A stretch of 20,940 bases of DNA. It comes from DASXIW01 sp036497785 (GTDB lineage Bacteria > Pseudomonadota > Alphaproteobacteria > Acetobacterales > Acetobacteraceae). Numbering within the stretch: the first letter of the stretch is position 1; the number at the start of each line of letters is the position of its first letter. Below the pieces are notes generated by a model, which was not told where the DNA came from, did no database searches, and saw only the letters and a list, made by a program, of their open reading frames with translations. Positions 7,213-14,417 of this stretch are shown in pieces. A program made the position numbers and the translations under genes. The DNA lies in contig DASXIW010000262.1 of the NCBI GenBank assembly GCA_036497785.1, positions 1-20,940 of the forward strand, written 5' to 3'.

Positions 7213-8223
7213 TTGTCGACCAACCTGAAACCAGTGCTTGCGCGGTTGGCGGCGGGCGAAACCCTGTCGGAGACGGAGGCGGAATCCGCCTTCGCCACGG
7301 TCATGGCCGGCGAGGCCACACCCGCGCAGATCGCCGGCATGTTGATGGCCATGCGGGTGCGCCGCGAGACAGTGGCGGAGCTCACCGGCGCGGTGCGCGC
7401 CATGCGCCGCGTCATGCTGCATGTGGCGGCGCCGCCGGATGCGATCGATGTATGCGGCACTGGCGGTGACGCCACCGGCAGCCTGAACGTCTCCACCGCG
7501 GTCACCTTCGTGCTGGCCGGTCTGGGCGTGCCGGTGGCCAAACACGGCAATCGCGCACTGAGCAGCCGCACCGGCGGGGCGGATGTGCTCGCCACGCTGG
7601 GCGTCAACGTGGACGTGGCGCTCGATCGGCTGCCGGAGGTGCTGCGCGCGGCAAGCTGCGTCTTCCTGTTCGCCCCGCGCCACCACTCGGCCCTTCACCA
7701 CGCCGCCGGTCCGCGCGTGGAGCTGGGCATCCGCACCATCTTCAACCTGCTCGGCCCGCTCGCCAATCCGGCCTCCGTCCGCCGCCAACTCACGGGCGTG
7801 TTCGACCCCGCCTGGGCGCGGCCCATGGTGGAGACGCTGCAAAATCTCGGAAGCACCCATGTCTGGCTCGTACATGGCCAGGGGATGGATGAACTTTGTG
7901 TTGCCGGCGAAAACCTAGTCACCACCTTGCATAATGGCCGGATCGAGAGCTTCACCGTGCTGCCGGAGGATGCCGGCCTCCCCCGCGCGCCGGTCGAGGC
8001 GATCCGGGGTGGCGACGCCACGGTGAACGCGGCGGCATTGGAAGCTTTGCTGCGCGGAGCGCGCGGCCCGTATCGCGACACCGTGCTGCTGAACGCCGCG
8101 GCGGCGCTGATCGTGGCCGGGCGCACTGGCGACCTGCGCGAGGGTGTGGCGATCGCCGCCGGATCGCTGGATGGCGGGGCGGCCCTCGCTGCCTTGGACA
8201 TATTGCGTCGGGAGACCGCATGA
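7213..8223 (+). CDS. trpD: Anthranilate phosphoribosyltransferase
   Basis: This enzyme joins anthranilate to phosphoribosyl pyrophosphate, the second committed step of tryptophan synthesis. Family signatures are present in order: DVCGTGGDATGSLNVST (PRPP-binding loop), KHGNRALSSRTGGADVL, APRHHSALHHAAGPR (anthranilate site) and RTIFNLLGPLANP. From TTG 7213 the product is 336 residues and starts STNLKPVLARLAAGE after the initiator, which fits the family; from ATG 7177 it would carry 12 extra residues (SERNGPNAG...). The good ribosome-binding site favours TTG, but ATG cannot be excluded. It follows trpG by 19-55 bases depending on start, and its TGA overlaps the trpC ATG (8220-8223), so the genes are almost certainly cotranscribed and translationally coupled. 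Confidence 0.95.
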   Translation: MSTNLKPVLARLAAGETLSETEAESAFATVMAGEATPAQIAGMLMAMRVRRETVAELTGAVRAMRRVMLHVAAPPDAIDVCGTGGDATGSLNVSTAVTFVLAGLGVPVAKHGNRALSSRTGGADVLATLGVNVDVALDRLPEVLRAASCVFLFAPRHHSALHHAAGPRVELGIRTIFNLLGPLANPASVRRQLTGVFDPAWARPMVETLQNLGSTHVWLVHGQGMDELCVAGENLVTTLHNGRIESFTVLPEDAGLPRAPVEAIRGGDATVNAAALEALLRGARGPYRDTVLLNAAAALIVAGRTGDLREGVAIAAGSLDGGAALAALDILRRETA

Positions 8224-9041
8224 CGGACACCGAAACCGACCAGCTCTCGCGCATCTGCGCGGATACCAGGCTGGAAACCGCCCGCCGCCGCGACACGATG
8301 TCGCTGGAGGCGCTGCGCAACAAGGCGCTGGCCGCGCCGGCGCCGCGCGGCTTTGGCCGGGCGCTGATGGACGCGACGGCGGCGGGCCATTTCGGCCTGA
8401 TCGCCGAAATCAAGAAAGCCTCCCCCTCCGGCGGTCTGATCCGCCCGGAATTCGACCCGCCCGCCCTCGCCCACGCCTATCGCGACGGCGGCGCCACCTG
8501 CCTCTCTGTGCTCACCGACGGCATGTATTTCCTCGGCAGCACCGAGCACCTGCGCGCCGTCCGCGCCACCGTCGATCTGCCGATTATCCGCAAGGATTTC
8601 ATGCTCGATCCCTGGCAGATCTATGAAAGCCGCGCCATCGGGGCGGACTGCATCCTGCTCATCCTCGCCGCCTTGACGGACGCGGAAGCGGTGGAGCTGG
8701 AAGGACTGGCCCGCGCCCTCGGCATGGATGTGCTGGCCGAGGTGCACAACCAGGCGGAACTCGAACGCGCGCTCGGCCTGCAGACCAAGCTGATCGGCAT
8801 AAATAACCGTAATCTCAAGACATTGAAGACTAATCTGAAGACAACGCTCGAATTGGCGCCGATGGTGCCACCCGATCGCTTCCTCATCGGCGAGAGCGGC
8901 CTGCGCAGCCATGAGGATCTGCTGCAGCTGGCCAGGATCGGCGTGCACTGCTTCCTGGTCGGCGAAAGCCTGATGCGCCAGCCCGACGTGACCGCCGCCA
9001 CCAAGGCATTGCTCGGCGCCAACATCCTCCCGGTGCAATGA
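8220..9041 (+). CDS. trpC: Indole-3-glycerol phosphate synthase
   Basis: This TIM-barrel enzyme closes the ring of carboxyphenylamino-deoxyribulose phosphate to give indoleglycerol phosphate. The 273-residue monofunctional product (no fused TrpF) shows EIKKASPS (residues 63-70), the substrate lysine region PIIRKDFMLDPWQI, INNRNLKTLKTNL, IGESGL and a final phosphate-binding FLVGESLM. The start is fixed by the ATGA overlap with trpD. Its own stop overlaps moaC in the same way (9038-9041). A short AT-richer patch (about 8803-8845) encodes the NNRNLKTLKTNLKTT stretch with a triple AAGAC motif; since the residues fit the family, I read it as codon choice, not an insertion. Confidence 0.96.
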   Translation: MTDTETDQLSRICADTRLETARRRDTMSLEALRNKALAAPAPRGFGRALMDATAAGHFGLIAEIKKASPSGGLIRPEFDPPALAHAYRDGGATCLSVLTDGMYFLGSTEHLRAVRATVDLPIIRKDFMLDPWQIYESRAIGADCILLILAALTDAEAVELEGLARALGMDVLAEVHNQAELERALGLQTKLIGINNRNLKTLKTNLKTTLELAPMVPPDRFLIGESGLRSHEDLLQLARIGVHCFLVGESLMRQPDVTAATKALLGANILPVQ

Positions 9042-9514
9042 CCGGCCCCCTCACCCATTTCGACTCTGCCGGCAACGCCGTGATGGTGGATGTCGGCGGC
9101 AAGGAAATCACCGCGCGGGAAGCCACCGCCAAGGCGCGCGTGGTCATGCTGCCCGAAACGTTGCGCATGATCCGCGATGGCGCCGCCAGCAAGGGCGACG
9201 TGTTCGGCGTGGCCCGGCTGGCCGGCATAATGGCGGCCAAGCGTACAGCCGATCTGATCCCGCTATGCCATCCGCTGCCCCTCTCCGCCGTCACGCTGGA
9301 TCTGACGGCGGCTGGCGAGGACGCGGTGGAGATCACCGCCACCGTCCGCACCTCGGGGCGCACCGGGGTGGAGATGGAGGCGCTGACCGCGGCCAGCGTG
9401 GCGGCGCTGACCGTGTACGACATGTGCAAGGCGGTCGATCGTGGCATGCGCATCGAGGCGCTGCGCGTGGTCGCCAAATCCGGCGGCAAGTCGGGCGAGT
9501 TCCGCCAGGATTAG
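9038..9514 (+). CDS. moaC: Cyclic pyranopterin monophosphate synthase
   Basis: MoaC, with MoaA, converts GTP to cyclic pyranopterin monophosphate, the first intermediate of molybdenum cofactor synthesis. The 158-residue product has the family length and conserved blocks: KGDVFGVARLAGIMAAKRT (Lys52), LIPLCHPL (His78), TGVEMEALTA and YDMCKA (Lys131), ending in KSGGKSG. Its start is set by the ATGA overlap with trpC. No moaA is present here, so other pathway genes lie elsewhere. Location behind trpC and in front of moeA and lexA follows a gene order I recall from many alphaproteobacteria, where it appears to be historical rather than functional linkage. Confidence 0.97.
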   Translation: MTGPLTHFDSAGNAVMVDVGGKEITAREATAKARVVMLPETLRMIRDGAASKGDVFGVARLAGIMAAKRTADLIPLCHPLPLSAVTLDLTAAGEDAVEITATVRTSGRTGVEMEALTAASVAALTVYDMCKAVDRGMRIEALRVVAKSGGKSGEFRQD

Positions 9515-9546
9515 CCCAGGATCAGCAAAGTAGAATTGGCAGATTC

Positions 9547-10752
9547 ATGATCACCGTTGACGAAGCCCGCACCCGCATCCTCGCCGGCCTGCGCCCCACC
9601 GGAGCCGAAATCGTCCCCCTCGCCGATGCCTGGCGTCGCGTCACCGCCGCCCCCATCGTCTCGCGCGTGACCCAGCCGCCGCAGGATGTCTCGGCGATGG
9701 ATGGCTACGCTGTGCGCGCGGCGGACGGCACGCTCGGCGCCGTGCTGCACGTGGTCGGCAGCGCCCCGGCCGGCCATCCCTGGGCCGGCACGCTGCAACC
9801 CGGCGAGGCGGTACGGCTGTTCACTGGCAGCATCATGCCCCAGGGCACGGACAGCGTGCTGCTGCAGGAGGATGCGACGCGCGACGGCGACCGCGTGACG
9901 GTGAACGACCCAGTGACCCCCCGCCGGCATGTGCGTGCCGTCGGCCAGGATTTCGGCACGGGCGACGTGCTGATCCAAGCCGGGGTCCGGCTCAATGCGC
10001 GCCATATCGGCCTGATCGCCGCGGCCAACCATCCCTGGGTCACCGTGCGCCGCCGCCCCGTCATCGCGATCATGGCCACGGGCGACGAAATCGCCCTGCC
10101 CGGCGAACCCATCCCGCCCGGCGGCATCGTCAGCTCCAACTCCCACGCCTTGGCCACGCTCGTCACCGCCGTCGGCGGCGAGCCCATGGTGCTGCCGGTG
10201 GCGCCCGACGACCGCGCCGCCATTGCCGACGCGTCCGACGCCGCCGCGAAAGCGGACATGCTGGTCACCGCCGGCGGCGCCAGCGTAGGCGAGCACGACC
10301 TGGTGCAATCGGCCCTGTGCGACCGGGGCCTGACGCTCGATTTCTGGAAGATCGCCATGCGCCCGGGCAAGCCGCTGATGTTCGGCAGCCTGGGACAAAT
10401 CCCGCTGCTCGGCCTGCCCGGCAACCCCGTCTCCTCGCTGGTCACCGCCATCCTGTTCCTGGCACCCGCCATCGGTCGACTGAGCGGATTGGCCAACGAA
10501 CCCCTGCCCGTCAGCCAGGCCCTGCTGGGCGCGCCGCTGAAGGCCAACGACCATCGCGCCGACCATCTGCGCGCCAAGCTGGCGATCGCAGAGGATGGCA
10601 GCGTGACAGCGACCGCCTTCTCCCGTCAGGATTCCGGCATGCTGCGCCTGCTGGTAGATGCCGACGCGCTGATCCTGCGCGCCCCCGAGGCACCGGCGCT
10701 GGAGGCCGGCGCAACCGTGTCGATCATCCGGCTGGATATGTTCGGAATTTAA
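9547..10752 (+). CDS. moeA: Molybdopterin molybdenumtransferase MoeA
   Basis: MoeA inserts molybdate into adenylylated molybdopterin in the final step of molybdenum cofactor assembly. The 401-residue product begins MITVDEARTRILAGL and shows PPQDVSAMDGYAVRA, RLFTGSIMPQGTDSVL, the MogA-like domain with ATGDEI, SSNSHAL, TAGGASVGEHD, MRPGKPLMFG and GLPGNPVSS, and a C-terminal domain IV. The frame is open upstream to 9265, overlapping moaC, but homology places the start at ATG 9547, 32 bases past the moaC stop. The ribosome-binding site is weak. It ends the trpGDC-moaC-moeA unit; lexA downstream has its own promoter. Confidence 0.96.
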   Translation: MITVDEARTRILAGLRPTGAEIVPLADAWRRVTAAPIVSRVTQPPQDVSAMDGYAVRAADGTLGAVLHVVGSAPAGHPWAGTLQPGEAVRLFTGSIMPQGTDSVLLQEDATRDGDRVTVNDPVTPRRHVRAVGQDFGTGDVLIQAGVRLNARHIGLIAAANHPWVTVRRRPVIAIMATGDEIALPGEPIPPGGIVSSNSHALATLVTAVGGEPMVLPVAPDDRAAIADASDAAAKADMLVTAGGASVGEHDLVQSALCDRGLTLDFWKIAMRPGKPLMFGSLGQIPLLGLPGNPVSSLVTAILFLAPAIGRLSGLANEPLPVSQALLGAPLKANDHRADHLRAKLAIAEDGSVTATAFSRQDSGMLRLLVDADALILRAPEAPALEAGATVSIIRLDMFGI

Positions 10753-10774
10753 CCGTCATGACCGCACCGCCGGC

Positions 10775-10804
10775 TTGACGCGGCGACGGGAACCTATATA
10801 GAAC
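10775..10804 (+). promoter_or_regulatory. lexA promoter with overlapping SOS box (GAAC-N7-GAAC)
   Basis: GAAC (10790-10793), CTATATA, GAAC (10801-10804) exactly fits the direct-repeat LexA site of alphaproteobacteria. It overlaps the -10 element TATAGA (10797-10802), which lies 16 bases after the -35 TTGACG (10775-10780). LexA bound there would block its own transcription, the usual autoregulation. Confidence 0.85.
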
Positions 10805-10870
10805 ATCGTCCCAGTTGCCGCTTTGTTCCGGCTTTTCCGGAATACACGCCCCAACGGGAGAAACGCCCTC

Positions 10871-11611
10871 ATGCTGACCCGCAAACAGCACGAGCTACTG
10901 ACGTTCATCGACCGGCATTTGAAGGCGACGGGATTCTCCCCGAGCTTCGAGGAGATGAAGGATGCGCTGCAGCTCAAGTCCAAATCCGGCATTCACCGCC
11001 TGATTTCGGCGCTGGAGGAACGCGGTTTCCTGCAACGGCGCCATCATCGCGCCCGCGCGCTTGAAGTGGTGCGCCTGCCCGACGAGATCGCCGCCCGCTC
11101 CGTCGCCCTTCCCCCCGCTCCGCCCCGGCCAGAACCGAATTTCGCGTCCAGCTTCGCGCCAAACGTCATTCGCGGCGATTTCACCTCCCGCCTGCCCGGC
11201 GTGCGCACGGCCGGCGAGGCCGGCGCGGTGCAATTGCCGCTCTATGGCCGCATCGCCGCCGGCATGCCGATCGAGGCGCTGCAAATGAACGAGAATGGCC
11301 AGCAGGTCGAAGTGCCCATGGCCATGCTGGGCGGCGGCGAGCATTACGCGCTGGAAGTGGCCGGCGATTCGATGGTCAATGCCGGCATCTGGGACAGCGA
11401 CATCGTCATCATCCGCAAGGGCGACACCGCCGAGAACGGTCAGATCGTCGTCGCCCTGGTGGACGAGAACGAGGTGACGCTGAAGCGGCTGCGCCGGCGC
11501 GGCAATTCCATCGCGCTCGAACCGGCCAACGACCTCTACAAATCCCAGATCTACCCCGCCGACCGGGTGAAGGTGCAGGGAAGGCTGGTCGCGCTGATGC
11601 GCCGTTACTGA
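10871..11611 (+). CDS. lexA: SOS response repressor LexA
   Basis: LexA represses DNA-repair genes and cleaves itself when RecA filaments form on damaged DNA. The 246-residue product has a winged-helix N-terminus (MLTRKQHELLTFIDRHL, then GFSPSFEEMKDAL) and a peptidase S24 domain. The scissile bond is Ala130-Gly131 in GRIAAGMPIEA, and the catalytic pair is Ser167 (AGDSMV) and Lys205 (EVTLKRL). A linker of about 40 residues rich in Pro and Ala (ALPPAPPRPEP) makes it longer than E. coli LexA (202), as I recall for alphaproteobacterial forms. ATG 10871 is preferred, with GGGAG 10 bases upstream; an earlier in-frame ATG at 10823 lies between the SOS box and this start. Its last codons overlap the convergent antiporter gene by 7 bases. 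Confidence 0.97.
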   Translation: MLTRKQHELLTFIDRHLKATGFSPSFEEMKDALQLKSKSGIHRLISALEERGFLQRRHHRARALEVVRLPDEIAARSVALPPAPPRPEPNFASSFAPNVIRGDFTSRLPGVRTAGEAGAVQLPLYGRIAAGMPIEALQMNENGQQVEVPMAMLGGGEHYALEVAGDSMVNAGIWDSDIVIIRKGDTAENGQIVVALVDENEVTLKRLRRRGNSIALEPANDLYKSQIYPADRVKVQGRLVALMRRY

Positions 11612-11619
11612 GTAAGGCG
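11600..11619. terminator. Small dyad over the convergent lexA/antiporter stop codons
   Basis: CGCC-G-TTAC (11600-11608) pairs with GTAA-GGCG (11612-11619) with one bulged base; the lexA TGA is the loop and the antiporter TAA lies in the left arm. It could end transcription from both sides, but neither strand has a T-run after it, so this is weak. Confidence 0.3.
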
Positions 11620-12786
11620 GAGCAGCCGCGCCACGGGCCCGATCGACCAGCCCTGCACCGCCAGCGACAGCAGCACGATCAGGAACGCGGCGGCAAAGCC
11701 AAGCTGGCCTTCCGGCACGCCTTCCAGCACCGGGATGATGGCAAGATAGATCGGCACCGCCCCGCGCAGCCCCACCCAGGCGACGAAGCCGGTCTCGCGC
11801 CAGCCGAACCCGAACGGGCTCAGGCAGAGCAACGCCGCCAGCGGCCGTGCCACCAGCATCAGCGCAGCCGCGACCACCAGCGAGGGCAAAGCCAGCGGCA
11901 GCATGTCATGCGGCGTGATCAGCAGGCCGAGCATCAGGAACAGGCCGATCTGCGCCACCCAGGCAAACGCCTCGAAGGCCCGCTCCAACGCTTCCAGCCG
12001 CTCCCCAGCGCCCTGCCCCACCATGGCCCCGGCGATGTAAATGGCCAGGAAGCCGCTCGCCTCCAATTCCTGCGCGGCGCCGAATGCCGCTCCGGCGCCA
12101 CATAGCAAAAGCACCGGAAACAGGCTGGCATCGGCGTTCAGCCGTCGCGTCACCCATCGCAGCAGCCAGCCCACGGCGAAGCCCAGCACCGCCCCGCCGG
12201 CCATCTCCCGCAGGAACAGCAGGCAGCCCTCCACCACCGACACGCCGTGCGGCAGCGAGATGATCTCCACCAGCAGCAAGGTCAGGAACACGGACATCGG
12301 GTCGTTCAGCCCGGACTCGACCTCCAGCACCGCGATCACCCGGTCCGGCACGGCCAGCTTGCTGGCACGCAGCACGGCGGACACGGCGGCGGCATCGGTG
12401 GGTGCCACCAGCGCGCCCAATAGCAGCGCATAGCCCCAGCCCTGCCCGGACAGCGCCACCGCCGCCGCCCCCACCACCCCGGCGGTGATCGCCACCCCCA
12501 GCGTCGCCAGGGCCAGCGCCGGTTTGAACGCCGTGCGCAGCATCCCGGCGCTGGTCTTCAACCCGCCTTCGAACAGGATCACCACCAAAGCCAGGCTGCC
12601 CAACTGATAGGTCGCGGCGAAATCGTCAAAGCGTATGCCACCCGGCCCGTCCTCGCCCGCCAGCATGCCCAACACCAGGAACACCAGCAGCAGCGGCGTG
12701 CCGATCCGCGCCGCGAACAGCCCGGCAAAAATCGCGACGACGCCGAGCAGGCCGCCGATCAGGATGAATTCATGCGCTGCTTCCAT
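11605..12786 (-). CDS. CPA1-family cation/proton antiporter, NhaP2/CvrA-like, without C-terminal RCK domain
   Basis: This inner-membrane protein would exchange Na+ or K+ for protons. The 393 residues are nearly all transmembrane helices, with blocks of the NhaP2 group: FLVLGMLAGEDGPGGI, ILFEGGLKTSAGMLR, the ion-site region LVAPTDAAAVSAVL, VLEVESGLNDPMSVFLT, LEASGFLAIYIAGAMVGQ and FVAWVGLRGAVPIYLAI. E. coli CvrA (about 578 residues) continues with a TrkA-C/RCK-type regulatory tail, absent here; the protein ends soon after the last helix. It starts 7 bases after comEC on the same strand, so they are probably cotranscribed, and converges on lexA with overlapping stops. The conducted ion cannot be told from sequence alone. 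Confidence 0.9.
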   Translation of the reverse strand: MEAAHEFILIGGLLGVVAIFAGLFAARIGTPLLLVFLVLGMLAGEDGPGGIRFDDFAATYQLGSLALVVILFEGGLKTSAGMLRTAFKPALALATLGVAITAGVVGAAAVALSGQGWGYALLLGALVAPTDAAAVSAVLRASKLAVPDRVIAVLEVESGLNDPMSVFLTLLLVEIISLPHGVSVVEGCLLFLREMAGGAVLGFAVGWLLRWVTRRLNADASLFPVLLLCGAGAAFGAAQELEASGFLAIYIAGAMVGQGAGERLEALERAFEAFAWVAQIGLFLMLGLLITPHDMLPLALPSLVVAAALMLVARPLAALLCLSPFGFGWRETGFVAWVGLRGAVPIYLAIIPVLEGVPEGQLGFAAAFLIVLLSLAVQGWSIGPVARLLRLTQ

Positions 12787-12793
12787 GCCGACG

Positions 12794-14344
12794 CTATTCG
12801 CTCAGCGCCGGCGTCAACCCGGGCGCCATGCGCCCCAAGCCCGGCGCATGCGGCACCCGGGGTCGTTCGCCGCGGAACTGGCGGTCGGAGAGGATATGCG
12901 AGCCGGCCGCATCCAGCCACACCGCCTCCGCCCCATCGCGCCAGACGCTGAAGCGGTCGATTGTCGCCACATCGGCCGGACAACTCAGCCGGATCGGCCG
13001 GGCGGAGATAAGCAGTCCCCCCGCGCAATCATCCCGCGTCCCCGCGCCGCGTAACAACATCGCCACCTCCCCATGCGCCCGCAGGGTGCAAGCAGCCTCC
13101 GTGCAGGTGATCGCGCCACCACCGCTGCCGCCGGTCACCGGAAATGGCAGCGTGCCATCCGCCGCCCAAAGCTGCTGCCACGCCTCCAGGGTGACGCGCG
13201 ACGCCCCGGACCCCTTCTGCAAAAACATCCCGGCATCCGCGTGCAATGCAATCAGCCGCGCATCGGCGGACACTAGCAAATCGGGCGGCCGCTCCAGCGC
13301 CGGCGACACCAGCCCGAGCAGGATCGCCGCCAACCCCGCCAGCCGCAGTCGCGACCGCCACAACCGCAGCCAGGCAATGCCCAGCGACAGCACGCCCAGC
13401 CCCCAGGCCGACCTATGCGGCACAGCCATCACCGCACTCGGCCAGGCGGAGACGGTCCGGCCGATCCACAATATCGTGCCGATGCCCCAACCCATCGGCA
13501 CGAGCGCCAACGCCTCCAAATGCAGCGGCATCAGCCCCAGCGAGATCAGCCCGGCCGGCATCACCCACAACGCCGTCAGCGGCACCGCGGCCATGTTGGC
13601 CAGCACGAAATAAAGCTGCACATGACCGAAATGATACGCGCCGAACGGCGCCGAAAAAATCCCGGCAAGCGCGCTGGTCGGCGCCAGCGCCACCAAATGG
13701 CTGAGGCAGCGGCGCCACCACGACCCGTCCCCATACAACTGCGCCAGCGCCGGGCGCAGCGCGTCATAGCCGGCGATCAGGGCGAGCACGGCGGAAAAGC
13801 TCATCTGGAAACGCACGCCAAGCACCTCGGACGGCGCCATTAGGATCAGCACGGCCATCGCAAGCGCCAGGCCACGCAGCGACAGCGCGCGCCGGCCGAC
13901 CAACACGCCCAGCGTGACCACGCAGGCCATGCTGAAGCTGCGGATGATGGGCACATGCGCCCCGATGAGCAGCATATACGCCCCACCCGCCACGAGCGCG
14001 GTGACGGCGGCGATCTGCTTGATCAGCAAATGCAGGGCGGCGCGTTCGGAGAGGGCCAGAAAGAACCGGCTGAAAGCGAAAGAAAGCCCCATGACGGTGC
14101 CGATGTGCAGCCCGGCGATCGCCAGAAGATGAGCCAACCCGGAGTCGCGAAATGCCGCGCGATCTGCCTCCGGAATGGCCGAACCGCCGCCGGTCAGCAG
14201 GGTGGTGGCGATCGTCCCCCGGGAATCCGGCAGCACTGGCGCGATGCGCGCGGCAATGATCCCGCGCAGCGCGCGGGCCAGCGGCCGCGTCCAGATTCGC
14301 CTCATTCCGCCCACGGCCGCGATGCCCGATTGCATGGAAGCCAC
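12794..14344 (-). CDS. comEC: ComEC/Rec2-family DNA-uptake channel protein, N-terminally shortened
   Basis: ComEC forms the inner-membrane channel for single-stranded DNA in natural transformation. This 516-residue product starts almost at the Competence domain: TIATTLLTGGGSAIP and FRDSGLAHLLAIAGLHIG (residues about 44-82), then many helices (VPIIRSFSMACVVTLGVLVG, RFQMSFSAVLALIAGYDA, HVQLYFVLANMAAVPLTALW) and a soluble C-terminal part. Most family members are near 700 residues, with an N-terminal helix pair and OB-fold-like DUF4131 segment; these are missing. The GTG at 14344 follows an in-frame TGA 27 bases upstream, and gltX begins divergently at 14418, leaving no room for the rest. The ribosome-binding site is poor. 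It may be a 5'-truncated remnant or a natural short form; the downstream antiporter may depend on its transcript. Confidence 0.85.
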   Translation of the reverse strand: MASMQSGIAAVGGMRRIWTRPLARALRGIIAARIAPVLPDSRGTIATTLLTGGGSAIPEADRAAFRDSGLAHLLAIAGLHIGTVMGLSFAFSRFFLALSERAALHLLIKQIAAVTALVAGGAYMLLIGAHVPIIRSFSMACVVTLGVLVGRRALSLRGLALAMAVLILMAPSEVLGVRFQMSFSAVLALIAGYDALRPALAQLYGDGSWWRRCLSHLVALAPTSALAGIFSAPFGAYHFGHVQLYFVLANMAAVPLTALWVMPAGLISLGLMPLHLEALALVPMGWGIGTILWIGRTVSAWPSAVMAVPHRSAWGLGVLSLGIAWLRLWRSRLRLAGLAAILLGLVSPALERPPDLLVSADARLIALHADAGMFLQKGSGASRVTLEAWQQLWAADGTLPFPVTGGSGGGAITCTEAACTLRAHGEVAMLLRGAGTRDDCAGGLLISARPIRLSCPADVATIDRFSVWRDGAEAVWLDAAGSHILSDRQFRGERPRVPHAPGLGRMAPGLTPALSE

Positions 14345-14417
14345 GCTAGCCCGGCATCCCTCAACATGTCGTCATCGCGCATGCTAGGAAGCGTGATCGC
14401 CGCAAGAAATCGAGAAA

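Noticed and set aside
8803..8845. AT-richer patch in trpC with three AAGAC copies, at first read as an insertion
   Set aside because: The encoded NNRNLKTLKTNL matches the normal family sequence, so this is local codon choice.
7695..9038. A 447-codon open frame on the minus strand opposite trpD and trpC
   Set aside because: Both genes on the plus strand are certain and overlap by ATGA; the opposite frame has no family features.
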